From positions 186,001-250,000 of the forward strand of contig JAKLDN010000006.1 in assembly GCA_022703505.1 (NCBI GenBank): a stretch of 64,000 bases of DNA. The letters are read 5' to 3'. Positions 53,494-62,146 of this stretch are shown in pieces. The notes below the pieces were generated by a model. It saw only the letters and a list, made by a program, of their open reading frames with translations. It searched no databases and was not told the origin of the DNA. Position 1 is the first letter of the stretch, and every line of letters begins with the position of its first letter. The translations under genes were made by a program, and so were the position numbers. This DNA comes from Spirochaetota bacterium. Its GTDB lineage: Bacteria > Spirochaetota > Spirochaetia > Treponematales > UBA12059.

Positions 53494-54681
53494 CTAGCCC
53501 GCCAGGATCCCCCGGGCGGCTTCCAGGAAGGCGGTCAGGGACGCCTCGTCCGGAAACTGGGCCTGGAACTGGGCGGGGCCTCCCCCGCCCTTCCCCCCGA
53601 GGCCGGCCAGCAGGGGCTTGAGGCGCTCCCCCAGGCGGAGGGACGCGTCCGGAGCCGTGACCACCGCCCGCAGGTCCGGCCGGGAGGCGGCCGCGGCGGG
53701 GCGGCCGGAGAGCCCGGTCACGGCCTTGGCCGCCTCCAGGACCTCGTCGTAGGTCCGGTCCGAGAGGGGCAGGACCAGGAGACCCGAGGCCGGGGCATCG
53801 GCCAGGAAGACCCGGGCTTCCGCGGCCGCCCGTTCCGCCCGGGCGATAGACAGCCGGACCTCCAACTCCCGGATCCGCTCCAGGCTCCGGGCGACGCGGT
53901 CCGGGGCTTCGTCCTCGGAACAGCCGAGCAGGCGGGCCGTCTCCCGGGTCAGGGCGGCGGTCCTGCGGGCGTCCCGGCGGGCCCGTTCCCCGGCGGCGAA
54001 GTAGATCCGGGTCATGCCCTTGTACTTCTCGGTCCTGAGTATGCGCAGGGCCCCGATCCGGCCCGTGTCCGCCAGGTGGGTCCCGCAGCACGCGGAATAG
54101 TCCAGGCCGTCCAGGTCCACGATCCGGAGGGCCTCCTCTCCCGCCGGCGGCGGGCGTCGGAGCGGAAAGTCCGAAACATTTTCCGGAGGGCACACATGGA
54201 TGGTCACCGGGTGTCCCTCCCGGATGATCCGGGCGATCTCGTCCTCGATCCGGTCCGCGGCCTCGCGGGAAAGTTCCGGAAGGTCCACGTCGACGGTGGA
54301 GTATTCCTGCCCCAGGTGGAAGGAGACGGTGGCTCCCCCCCCGGCGAGCTTGAGCACCCGGGACGAGAGGAGGTGCTGTCCCGTGTGCTGCTCCATGTGG
54401 TCCCGGCGCCGGTCCGCGTCCACCCGGCACGGGACCGGGCCGCCCCGTTCGGGCAGGGGCGAGGCCAGGACATGCAGCACGACCCCGTCCCGCTCCTGGA
54501 CGTCGACGACCGGAATCCCGTCGATCGTCCCGAAGTCGCAGGGCTGGCCGCCCCCCTCGGGATAGAAGACCGTCGCGTCCAGCACGACCGCATGTCGGCC
54601 CGCGAGCTCGGTCCGCGCGATCACGGTCGCCTCGCACTCGAACCGTTCCGTGTCTTCGTAGTACAGCTTCCGGGTACCCAT
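53494..54681 (-). CDS. alaX: Alanyl-tRNA editing protein AlaX (long form)
   Basis: 395 residues. It is a free-standing version of the AlaRS editing domain that hydrolyses Ser- or Gly-tRNA-Ala. The zinc ligands appear as H99 and H103 in HTGQH and C198/C199 with H202 in CCGTH. The N-terminal barrel has FYPEGGGQPCDFG. The region beyond residue 230 is a coiled coil followed by a DHHA1-like C-terminal domain (GGKGGGGPAQFQAQ), making this the AlaX-L type. Confidence 0.93.
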   Translation of the reverse strand: MGTRKLYYEDTERFECEATVIARTELAGRHAVVLDATVFYPEGGGQPCDFGTIDGIPVVDVQERDGVVLHVLASPLPERGGPVPCRVDADRRRDHMEQHTGQHLLSSRVLKLAGGGATVSFHLGQEYSTVDVDLPELSREAADRIEDEIARIIREGHPVTIHVCPPENVSDFPLRRPPPAGEEALRIVDLDGLDYSACCGTHLADTGRIGALRILRTEKYKGMTRIYFAAGERARRDARRTAALTRETARLLGCSEDEAPDRVARSLERIRELEVRLSIARAERAAAEARVFLADAPASGLLVLPLSDRTYDEVLEAAKAVTGLSGRPAAAASRPDLRAVVTAPDASLRLGERLKPLLAGLGGKGGGGPAQFQAQFPDEASLTAFLEAARGILAG

Positions 54682-54818
54682 GGGAGGATTCTAGGCCGCC
54701 GGAGGCTGCCTCGTAAAGCGCCCGAAAGGCGGAAATTTCCAGGAAACGCAAGAATTTCCTCCTCCCGGGGACGGGCGGATCGGGTATGCTGGATACGAGA
54801 ACACGGCAAGGAGCATCC

Positions 54819-55916
54819 ATGGAAACCGGGGACATCAGGGTTCGGCGCGGGGAGCTGGAAGCCTTTTGCGGGTCCGTCTTCGAGCACCGGGGCATGGGCC
54901 CCGGGGACGCGGCCGTGACCGCGGAGGTCCTCGTGGCCGCGGACGCCTGCGGGATTCCCTCCCACGGGGTGGGACGCCTGCGGCGCTACGTGAGCGGACT
55001 GGACACGGGTCTCATGCTGCCCCGGGAAACGGGGACAACCATCCTGGAGAGCCCCGCTTCCCTGGTCATCGACGCCCGGGGCGCGATGGGCCCCCCCGTG
55101 AGCGTCCGGACGATGGACGCGGTCATCGCCAAGGCCCGGGAGAACGGTGCGGCCTTCGGGACGGTGCGTAACTCCAACCACTTCGGGATCGCCGGGTTCT
55201 ATGCCCGCAGGGCCCTGTCCGAGGACATGCTGGGCATCGCCATGACGAACACAGCGGCCCTGGGGGTGCCCACCTTCGGCCGGGAAGCCTTCTTCGGGAC
55301 CAACCCCATCGCCTTCGCCGCCCCCGCCGGGGAGGAAGGCGCCTTCGTCCTGGACATGTCCACCACCGTGGTGACCCGGGGCAAGGTGGAGGTGTACGAA
55401 CGCAAGGGCGGGGAACTCCCGGAAGGCTGGGCCGTGGACCACACGGGTAAGACTGCCCGGGATCCCGGGTCCCTCCTCGAGGGCATGCAGGAGCGCCGAG
55501 GGGGCGGAATCCTGCCCCTGGGCGGACTGGACACCCTGCTGGGCGGACACAAGGGCTACGGGCTGGCGGTGATGGTGGACATCCTCTGCGCGGTGTTGTC
55601 CGGCGGGCCCTTCGGCCGGGACGTGTACGATACCCCCGAGTCCTCCGCCCGGGTCTCGCACTTCTTCGGGGCGATCCGGATCGATAGGTTCCGGGACCCC
55701 GGAGAATTCCGGGCCGACATGGACCGGATGCTCCGGGACCTACGGGCCTGCCCGCCCGCGGAAGGCCGGGACCGGGTGTGGTTTGCGGGCCTGCCCGAGG
55801 CGGAAGCCGAGCGGGAGTCCAAGCGCCGGGGCGTGCCCCTGTCCCGCAAGACCTGGGAGGTGCTCCGGGGCCTGGCCGTGGAGACGGGGGTTCACCTTCC
55901 GCGAGAAATTCCTTGA
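54819..55916 (+). CDS. Malate/L-lactate dehydrogenase (Ldh_2 family), second copy
   Basis: 365 residues from ATG 54819 (AAGGAG upstream). It is a paralogue of the protein at 18304-19428, sharing GIPSHGVGRLRRY, VRNSNHFGIAGFYARR, GVPTFGREAFFGTNPIAFA and GGHKGYGLAVMVD. It is a single-gene unit with no malic enzyme next to it, so its role may differ (for example 2,3-diketogulonate, ureidoglycolate or sulfolactate oxidation). A TATGCT at 54784 may be its -10 box. Confidence 0.88.
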   Translation: METGDIRVRRGELEAFCGSVFEHRGMGPGDAAVTAEVLVAADACGIPSHGVGRLRRYVSGLDTGLMLPRETGTTILESPASLVIDARGAMGPPVSVRTMDAVIAKARENGAAFGTVRNSNHFGIAGFYARRALSEDMLGIAMTNTAALGVPTFGREAFFGTNPIAFAAPAGEEGAFVLDMSTTVVTRGKVEVYERKGGELPEGWAVDHTGKTARDPGSLLEGMQERRGGGILPLGGLDTLLGGHKGYGLAVMVDILCAVLSGGPFGRDVYDTPESSARVSHFFGAIRIDRFRDPGEFRADMDRMLRDLRACPPAEGRDRVWFAGLPEAEAERESKRRGVPLSRKTWEVLRGLAVETGVHLPREIP

Positions 55917-55962
55917 GTGGAGATCTCGGGACCTGTTCATACGCTGGTATCAGAATGGTCAG

Positions 55963-56090
55963 AAACTTGGAACCCTAGAACAGACAGGATGAACAGGATC
56001 ACATATGGATTTACAAGATGGGTATATACATAGATAGGTATTCCTTCATCCTGTTCATCTTGTCTTGATCCTGTACATCCTGTCAAAGAT
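55963..56090. repeat. CAGGAT/ATCCTG palindromic element, copy 3
   Basis: Left side GGAACCCTAGAACAGACAGGATGAACAGGATCAC; right side CCTTCATCCTGTTCATCTTGTC then TTGATCCTGTACATCCTGTC. The layout matches copies 1 and 2, with a flank ending GAGTAGAAACC. It fills the gap between the dehydrogenase and the convergent hydrolase gene. The 3' part of this gap (to 56124) holds nothing else recognisable. Confidence 0.75.
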
Positions 56091-56124
56091 TTGAGTAGAA
56101 ACCGTGGATTTCCGCCTCACCGGA

Positions 56125-57009
56125 TCATGGAAACTCGAACCTCATCCCCGTCTGGAGGGGCCGGAAGCGGTCCCCGAACGTCTTCCGCAGCTCCACCTGG
56201 GCTTCGAAGCCCGTGCAGTGTCCCGCATAGACCGACTCGATCGGGAGACCGGCCAGGGCGTCCGCGGTCTTCCGGATCCGGTCCAGGGGGGCCTCCACCA
56301 GGTGCAGCCCCCCCAGGATGGCCCGGATCCCCTTCTGCCCCGTGAGCTCCAGGGAATGCCGGGCGATGTTCACGATCCCCGCGTGGCTGCAGCCCGTCAG
56401 GATCACGAGCTTTCCGCCCGGGAGGACCGCGGCCACCGAGATGTCGTCCTTCATGGGATCCTGGACCAGCCGGCCTTCCCCGTCGAGGGTGCGCAGGGGC
56501 AGGCCGACCTCCTCGAAGTCCGTCCGGCGCGTCACGTACCCGGTGGTCGACAGGCCCGTCATGAGCTTCAGGGGGTCCGTGGTCAGGAGGAGGAGGCCTC
56601 CGGCCGCCTCGATCCGAGCCCGTGTATTCCCGGCGGAGATCCCGACATGCTCCAGGAAGGGCTCCTCGACGAAGTTGGGACGGAAAAGGTCCGGGTGCGC
56701 GACCACGGGAAGATCCTTCTTCCCGACGGCCTTCAGCACCTCCGAAAGGCCTCCGGTGTGGTCGACGTGGCAGTGGGTGATCACGATCCCGTCGATTCCG
56801 GACGGGCGGATCCCCAGCAGGTCCATGTTGTGAAGGAGGGCGACGGGATCCTGGGCCGTGTCGATCAGGATGTTCCGGGTCACCCCGCCCTTCACCGCCG
56901 TGACGAAGAAGGAGATGCCGTGCTGACCCCAGCAGGGGCTCTCGTACATCACCGTATCCTCCGCGACGACGGTCACGGAGAGTCGGTCCAGGGCTTCGAA
57001 GGACGGCAT
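56125..57009 (-). CDS. Metallo-beta-lactamase-fold hydrolase (COG1237 type)
   Basis: 294 residues. The metal site is H79-C-H81-V-D83-H84 (ITHCHVDHTGG), followed by a histidine in TGCSHAGIVN, GGLHLV, and GHCTG near residue 265. The TGCSHAG stretch is typical of the COG1237 group related to the pterin-biosynthesis enzyme annotated as 7,8-dihydropterin-6-yl-methyl-4-(beta-D-ribofuranosyl)aminobenzene 5'-phosphate synthase. In bacteria lacking methanopterin the function is unknown. It follows the lipoprotein gene on the same strand after 10 bases. Confidence 0.85.
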   Translation of the reverse strand: MPSFEALDRLSVTVVAEDTVMYESPCWGQHGISFFVTAVKGGVTRNILIDTAQDPVALLHNMDLLGIRPSGIDGIVITHCHVDHTGGLSEVLKAVGKKDLPVVAHPDLFRPNFVEEPFLEHVGISAGNTRARIEAAGGLLLLTTDPLKLMTGLSTTGYVTRRTDFEEVGLPLRTLDGEGRLVQDPMKDDISVAAVLPGGKLVILTGCSHAGIVNIARHSLELTGQKGIRAILGGLHLVEAPLDRIRKTADALAGLPIESVYAGHCTGFEAQVELRKTFGDRFRPLQTGMRFEFP

Positions 57010-57019
57010 GCCGGGCCTC

Positions 57020-58444
57020 CTAACGGATGTCGAAATAGTGCCGCTCGATGTAGGACACCCGTTCCGCGGATTCCTTCCAGAACGGGGACCGGGGCCACTC
57101 GTCCCGGACCCTCCGGTAGTTGGAGTAGGCCTTCTTGATGTCCCGATAGGGAGTGTTCTGCTCGTAGGCCTTGGCGTACAGGTAGTGGGCCTCGTCGGAA
57201 CCGAAGGGGAATAGGAGCATGTAGCGATCCAGGACCTCCAGGACCCCGGCGATGCGGGAGGCGGCCAGGTCCTCCCGGGCCAGGCGCAGGAGCTCCTCGG
57301 GACTCGAGGGCAGGTCCCGGGGCGGGAGGGGAGCGGCGTCGGGGGGGAGAGCGGAGCCCGAAAGGGGCGTCGGGGCCGCCGCCGGGGGTCCGGACGTCGC
57401 CGGGGCGGCCGGAACCGGGCTGGGGGAGGGCGTCGAGCCCGCGGGGGGCGTCGCCGCGGCGGGACGCTCGGCCGCGGCCGCCGGAGCGGCGGAACCCGCG
57501 GGGGGGCGGGCCGGGGTCCCGGAGGCGGCCGCGGGTTCGGGCTCCCGTACGATCACCTTGACGATCAGATTCTCGGGCTCCCCCGAGAAGGGATCCTGCC
57601 TCTGGAACCGGAGCTGGTATTCCCCGGGACGCTCCGCCGTGAAGAGGAAGACGGCCTGGGAGCCGTCGAATTTCCGGGTCTCGAAACGGAGTCCGTCCCG
57701 GCCTCCCGTCTCCCCCAGGTAGACCCAGCCGGAGCCCCGGAAGGGCAGTTCCAGGGGCGAACCCCGGACCGCCTCCTCCGTGCGGCCGGGAACCTGGGCG
57801 GGTTCCGGGACCGTCCGGGCCGAGGACCCCGGGGCAGGGGTCAGGGCGGGGGCGGGCCGGGCGGCAGGGGGGGCTTCCGCAGGAGCCGGGGAAGCCGTGC
57901 CCGCGGCGGGTGCCGTAGGCTTGGCCGCGGGGGCGGCCGGTTTTGCCGGTACGGTCGAGGTCTTGGGAACCGCGGCCGTGGCGGCCGGTTTTTGGGGCGG
58001 GGGCGGGGAAGGTACCGCAGGCTTCGGCTCCGGGGGTTTCTCGGCCGGGGCTGCGGCCGCCTTCGGAGGCTCCGCGGCCGGAACGAGGACCGCCACCGGC
58101 GGGGAGACCGCGGAAGCGTCGAGGGTCGGGGCCGCGGCGGAGGCGGCCGGAGCGGCCTGCGGCGCGGGAAGACGGGAAGCCGTGCCGATCGCCTGCTTCG
58201 GTTCAGGGTCCGGAAGGACCAGGACCATCCGGACGGGAAGCGGGACCGGTCCCCGGATCTCGACCACCTCGGGACGAGGATCCCCGGCGGATTCCGGCTT
58301 CGGTTCGGCAGCGGCCGGAGCTTCCTCGGGGGCTTCCTTCGGGGCGCTTACGCAGGCTGCCGCCGTCGCGAGGACGGCCAGGAGGAGGAGGGCCGGAAGG
58401 AACCGTGCCGGACCGGATACGCCGCGGCGCCGAGTCGTGCTCAT
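57020..58444 (-). CDS. Ala/Pro-rich lipoprotein with C-terminal TPR-like domain
   Basis: 474 residues from ATG 58444, which overlaps the upstream stop by 4 bases. The start RFLPALLLLAVLATAAAC is a lipoprotein signal with the cysteine near residue 30. Residues about 60-230 and 320-390 are Ala/Pro/Lys-rich and probably extended. A beta-type domain lies between (GSGWVYLGETGGRDGLRFETRKFDGSQAVFLFTAERPGEYQLRFQRQD). The last 90 residues form helix pairs like TPR units of BamD/YbgF proteins. It is probably anchored in the envelope and spans the periplasm. Confidence 0.7.
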   Translation of the reverse strand: MSTTRRRGVSGPARFLPALLLLAVLATAAACVSAPKEAPEEAPAAAEPKPESAGDPRPEVVEIRGPVPLPVRMVLVLPDPEPKQAIGTASRLPAPQAAPAASAAAPTLDASAVSPPVAVLVPAAEPPKAAAAPAEKPPEPKPAVPSPPPPQKPAATAAVPKTSTVPAKPAAPAAKPTAPAAGTASPAPAEAPPAARPAPALTPAPGSSARTVPEPAQVPGRTEEAVRGSPLELPFRGSGWVYLGETGGRDGLRFETRKFDGSQAVFLFTAERPGEYQLRFQRQDPFSGEPENLIVKVIVREPEPAAASGTPARPPAGSAAPAAAAERPAAATPPAGSTPSPSPVPAAPATSGPPAAAPTPLSGSALPPDAAPLPPRDLPSSPEELLRLAREDLAASRIAGVLEVLDRYMLLFPFGSDEAHYLYAKAYEQNTPYRDIKKAYSNYRRVRDEWPRSPFWKESAERVSYIERHYFDIR

Positions 58445-59016
58445 CGCTTCTCCATCGCGGAAAGGAGGGCCTCGAGTTCCGCCTCGTTTCTCTCCCGCAG
58501 GGCGTCCACCGGCAGGAGGCCTAGGTCGAGCCACATCCGGTCGACCTCCTCCTCAGTATATCGGTCTTTCCGCGGGCGATCCAGGGCGGATTCCCCGGCC
58601 AGGGGATCCGGCCGGGGCACGGGGATCCTCCGCAGGATCGAGAGGGCTTCGGGGGACACGGATACGGCCGGGACGACGGGCTTCGGGGGACGTTGGACCA
58701 GGGCGACGGCGAGGACCGCCACTCCGACGCACAGGAGCCCGGCTCCCGCGGCCAGGAGGGCCCGGGGGTTCCCGCGGACCCGCCCGGCCAGGTCGGCCGC
58801 GGAAGACCGGATCCTGTCGCCCAGGCTCGGGGGCGGGGCGAATCCGGGGAACTCCGAAGGGGCGGAGGCGGAGGGTCCGCCCAGGAGCCCGGAGAGCCCG
58901 TCCTCCCCGTCGGCGTCCGCTCCGGACGGGGCGGAAAGCCGGCCCTTCCCGCCCGGCCGGGAAGCCAGGGCCGAGACGATTTTCCGGACCCGGTCGACCA
59001 GCTCCCGGAGGTTCAT
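58441..59016 (-). CDS. Single-pass membrane protein of unknown function
   Basis: 191 residues. A basic cytoplasmic N-terminal part (about 1-85), one membrane helix (about 86-107: ALLAAGAGLLCVGVAVLAVALV) and a C-terminal extracytoplasmic part with helical, charged sequence ending EAELEALLSAMEKR. No recognised family. It lies 9 bases after smc and overlaps the lipoprotein gene by 4 bases, so the three form one transcription unit. Confidence 0.65.
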   Translation of the reverse strand: MNLRELVDRVRKIVSALASRPGGKGRLSAPSGADADGEDGLSGLLGGPSASAPSEFPGFAPPPSLGDRIRSSAADLAGRVRGNPRALLAAGAGLLCVGVAVLAVALVQRPPKPVVPAVSVSPEALSILRRIPVPRPDPLAGESALDRPRKDRYTEEEVDRMWLDLGLLPVDALRERNEAELEALLSAMEKR

Positions 59017-59025
59017 TCCGCGGTC

Positions 59026-61908
59026 CTAGGAAGCCCCGTCCGGAGCCAGTTCCCGGCCGGACTCGTACTCCACGTCCTCGTCCTCCAGTTCGATCTCCGG
59101 CTCCGGCGCGGCCGCGCGGCCCTCGTCCCCCCGCTCCAGGCGGACGGCGATGACCTTGGTGACCCCGGACTCCTCCATGGTGACCCCCAGGAGGGCGTCC
59201 GCCCCGATCACGGTCTTCTTGTTGTGGGTGATGACGATGAACTGGCTGATCCGTCCGAACTCCCGCAGGAGGTTCACGAAGCGGACCACGTTGGCCTCGT
59301 CCAGGGCCGCGTCGATCTCATCCAGGAAGCAGAAGGGGCTGGGGCGGACCATGTACGTGGCGAACAGGAGGGCTATGGCCGTGAGGCTCTTCTCCCCTCC
59401 GGACAGGAGGCTGATGGCCTCCAGCTTCTTCCCGGGGGGCTGGGCGTAGATCTCGATGCCCGACTCCAGGACGTGGTCCGGGTCCACCAGGCGGAGCTCT
59501 CCCCGGCCCCCGCCGAAGAGGCGGCGGAACATGTTGTGGAAGTTCTTCTTGATCTTGTTGTAGGTGTCCAGGAAGAGCTCCGCGCTCTCGGTGCGGATCT
59601 CCTCGGTGATGCGCTTCAGGTCTTCCCGCGCCTTCTCCAGGTCCGCCAGCTGGCCGGACAGGAAGTCGTAGCGCTCCTTGACCTCCGCGTACTCCTCCGG
59701 GGCCATGAGGTTGACGGAGCCCAGGTCCTTGAGCTTGGTCCTGCGGTCCTGGAGGCGGTCCCGCAGTTCCTGGACGGGGACGCGGATCTCGAACATCCGC
59801 TCCTCGAACTCCATCAGGTCCCGGGAGTAGGTTTCCCGGAAGTTGTCCTTGATGTTGCGGATCTCCGTGTCCGTCTGGGCCAGGGTCAGGTGGATGCGCT
59901 CCAGCTCCGCCTGGAAGCGGCCCAGCTGATCCATCTTCTTCCGGAGATCCTCCTGGCGCTTGCCCAGGTCCGAGTTCTTGAGGGCGATGTCCCGCTCCAG
60001 TTTTTCCATCTCCGCGGTCAGGCGGCGGCCCTTGGTCTCGATCTCCGCGATCTCCTGGTCCAGGTCGGCCAGCTGTTCCGTGGCGTCCGCCAGGCGCTTC
60101 TCCTCGAGGTAGACCTCGTTCTCCAGCTCCTTGAGGACCCCCTCCTGGACGGCGACTTCCCGCTTGAGGAGGGTCAGGGCCTCCTCCGCGGCCTGTCCTT
60201 GCGTCTGCATCCGGATCCGGTTGCCCCGGAGCTCCTCCAGGGTCCTGCGGTATTCGTCGATCCGCTCAGCCAGCTGGCGGTTCTCCTCCCTCAAGGCCAG
60301 GATCTTCTCCTTGAGGGCCGCGATCTCGTCCTTGATCCGGGCGATCCGCTCGTCCACGGCCCGCTTCTGGGTGATGATGCCCTCGGGGGACAGGAACTCG
60401 TCGATGAAGGAGGGGGTCGTCCGCTTGTAGGCCTCGTACAGGCCGCGCAGCTCCTCGATCCGGGCCTTGGTGCCCTCCAGGTCGGCCCGGGCCTTCTCGA
60501 TCAGGGCCCGGGCGTCCTCGGCCTTGTAGTCCGAGAGCCGGCCCAGGTCCGAAAGGAGGGCTTCCTTGCCCGCCAGCCGGGCGTGGACCGCCGCGATGAG
60601 GCCGTCGATGGCCTCCTCGGCGGCCCGGCGCTCCTTGGCGGAGTACCCCGTCTCCTTGAGACGGGCGTCCAGTTCCCGGACGATGTCGTCCGTGAGGGCG
60701 TCCAGCTCTCTCTGGGCTTGAGCCTGACCGGCCTCCAGGTCGGCGATGCCCTTCTCGGAGCGCAGGATGGCCGCCTCGTTGTCCCGGATGCGGCCGTCCG
60801 CGGCGGTGATGTTGGATTCGAAGGAGGCGATGTTCTTCTCGATCTCCAGGATCCGGGCCTTGAGGCTGCGGACCTCCCCTTCCTTCTCCTCGGCCTCCTC
60901 CTGGAGACCTTCCAGACGCTCCTGGGCCCCCTTGCGGCGCAGGCGGGCCTGGTCGATCTTGGCCTTGGCCTCGGAGACCCGCTCGGCCAGGAGCTTGTGC
61001 TGCTTCTCCTTGCCCGCCCGCTCCACCGCCAGGCCGTAGACGGTCTTCTGGTGCTCCACGAGCTTGGACTCCATCGTGTTGACGACGTCCAGGCTCTCCT
61101 CCAGATTCAGGTTGATGTCGTCGATGGATTTCTTGACCGCGTCCCGGGCACGGACCTTGTCCGCGGCCTCCTCGTCCCGGCGGGCCTTGTCCTGGACGAA
61201 GCCCCGGAGCCGGAGGAGGTGGAGGTCCAGCTCGGCCTGGAACACGTCGTCCCGCAGGGCCCGATAAGCCAGGGTCTTCTCGGATTGGGACTTGAGGGTG
61301 TCGTGGCTGCGCTTGACCTCGCCCAGGATGCCCTGGACCTGGCGTACGTTCTCCTCCGTCCGCTCCAGTTTGAGCTCCGCCTCCCGGGACCGCACCTTGT
61401 GCTTGGTGATCCCCGCGGCCTCCTCGAAGAGGTAGCGCCTCTCCTCGGGCTTGGAGGAGAGGATCTGGTCGATGCGGCCCTGCTCCATGACGGAGTAGGC
61501 GCTCTTCCCGATCCCGGTGTCCCAGAAGAGCTCCCGGATCTCCTTCAGCTTGACCGCCTGGCCGTTCAGGAAGTACTCGCTCTCCCCGGAGCGGTAGAGG
61601 CGGCGCTTGATGGCGATTTCCGGGGCGTCCAGGGCCAGGGAGGAGTTCTCGTTGGAGATGGTCAGGGTCACCTCGGCGACGTTGAGAGCCTTCCGGGTCT
61701 CCGTGCCGTTGAAGATGATGTCCTCCATGCTCTCGGCGCGGAGGCTGCGGGCGGACTGCTCCCCCACCACCCACTTGATGGAGTCCACGACGTTGCTCTT
61801 TCCGCAGCCGTTGGGACCCAGGAGGGCGCTGATGCCCGGGGAGAACTCGATACGGGTGCGGTCGGCGAAGCTCTTGAAACCCAGTATTTCCAGACTCTTG
61901 AGGAACAC
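59026..61908 (-). CDS. smc: SMC-family chromosome partition protein, short and apparently hinge-less
   Basis: 960 residues from GTG 61908. The N-terminal head has GFKSFADRT and Walker A GPNGCGKS (32-39). The C-terminal head has signature LLSGGEK (834-840) and Walker B FCFLDEIDAAL (859-869). Coiled coils run from about 165 to 780. Most bacterial SMCs are about 1,150-1,200 residues with a 150-residue globular hinge in the middle. Here the coil is interrupted only near residues 491-514 (YEAYKRTTPSFIDEFLSPEG), with no Gly-rich hinge motifs and no CxxC zinc hook. It condenses and segregates the chromosome. ScpA and ScpB are not in the window. Confidence 0.93.
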   Translation of the reverse strand: MFLKSLEILGFKSFADRTRIEFSPGISALLGPNGCGKSNVVDSIKWVVGEQSARSLRAESMEDIIFNGTETRKALNVAEVTLTISNENSSLALDAPEIAIKRRLYRSGESEYFLNGQAVKLKEIRELFWDTGIGKSAYSVMEQGRIDQILSSKPEERRYLFEEAAGITKHKVRSREAELKLERTEENVRQVQGILGEVKRSHDTLKSQSEKTLAYRALRDDVFQAELDLHLLRLRGFVQDKARRDEEAADKVRARDAVKKSIDDINLNLEESLDVVNTMESKLVEHQKTVYGLAVERAGKEKQHKLLAERVSEAKAKIDQARLRRKGAQERLEGLQEEAEEKEGEVRSLKARILEIEKNIASFESNITAADGRIRDNEAAILRSEKGIADLEAGQAQAQRELDALTDDIVRELDARLKETGYSAKERRAAEEAIDGLIAAVHARLAGKEALLSDLGRLSDYKAEDARALIEKARADLEGTKARIEELRGLYEAYKRTTPSFIDEFLSPEGIITQKRAVDERIARIKDEIAALKEKILALREENRQLAERIDEYRRTLEELRGNRIRMQTQGQAAEEALTLLKREVAVQEGVLKELENEVYLEEKRLADATEQLADLDQEIAEIETKGRRLTAEMEKLERDIALKNSDLGKRQEDLRKKMDQLGRFQAELERIHLTLAQTDTEIRNIKDNFRETYSRDLMEFEERMFEIRVPVQELRDRLQDRRTKLKDLGSVNLMAPEEYAEVKERYDFLSGQLADLEKAREDLKRITEEIRTESAELFLDTYNKIKKNFHNMFRRLFGGGRGELRLVDPDHVLESGIEIYAQPPGKKLEAISLLSGGEKSLTAIALLFATYMVRPSPFCFLDEIDAALDEANVVRFVNLLREFGRISQFIVITHNKKTVIGADALLGVTMEESGVTKVIAVRLERGDEGRAAAPEPEIELEDEDVEYESGRELAPDGAS

Positions 61909-61974
61909 GAATACCCTCGGGGCGGTCGATTATCGTATGCGCGGGCCGGGCCGGCCGGCGGGGCGCGCGTCCGG

Positions 61975-62004
61975 AAATACTAGCACGTGAGGCGTGAATA
62001 GGTG
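61975..62004 (-). promoter_or_regulatory. Candidate smc promoter in an octamer element
   Basis: On the minus strand TTCACC and TAGTAT are 18 bases apart; the -35-like hexamer is an octamer unit of element O2. Transcription would start about 60 bases before the smc GTG, so this mRNA would have a normal leader, unlike the leaderless arrangement on the other side of the element. Confidence 0.35.
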
Positions 62005-62134
62005 AATGGGTGAATAGGTGAATAAGAGCGGTATTGTCGATCGCGGTTACATAAATCCCCAGGCGGATACGCAGGGGTACGACGCCGACTTCCCGATTCA
62101 CTATTCACCAATTCACTATTCACCCATTCACTAC
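61987..62134. repeat. Octamer palindromic element O2
   Basis: Left arm: GTGAATAG, GTGAATGG, GTGAATAG, GTGAATAA (61993-62024, with a degenerate GTGAGGC before it). Right arm: ATTCACT, ATTCACC, AATTCACT, ATTCACC, CATTCACT (62096-62132). A centre of about 70 bases separates the arms. It lies between the divergent smc and J-domain genes. Confidence 0.8.
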
Positions 62135-62140
62135 TATACT
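62112..62140 (+). promoter_or_regulatory. Leaderless-type promoter of the J-domain gene in element O2
   Basis: TTCACT, 17 bases, TATACT (62135-62140), then six bases (TCCCCC) and the ATG at 62147. The same TATACT-N6-ATG arrangement is present at lysO and pyrK. No ribosome site precedes the start codon. Confidence 0.5.
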
Positions 62141-62146
62141 TCCCCC

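Noticed and set aside
58693-61983. A 1096-codon open frame on the plus strand
   Set aside because: It lies opposite smc and its neighbours and shows the repetitive Leu/Asp/Gly/Val composition of an antisense frame, while the opposite strand encodes a complete SMC protein.
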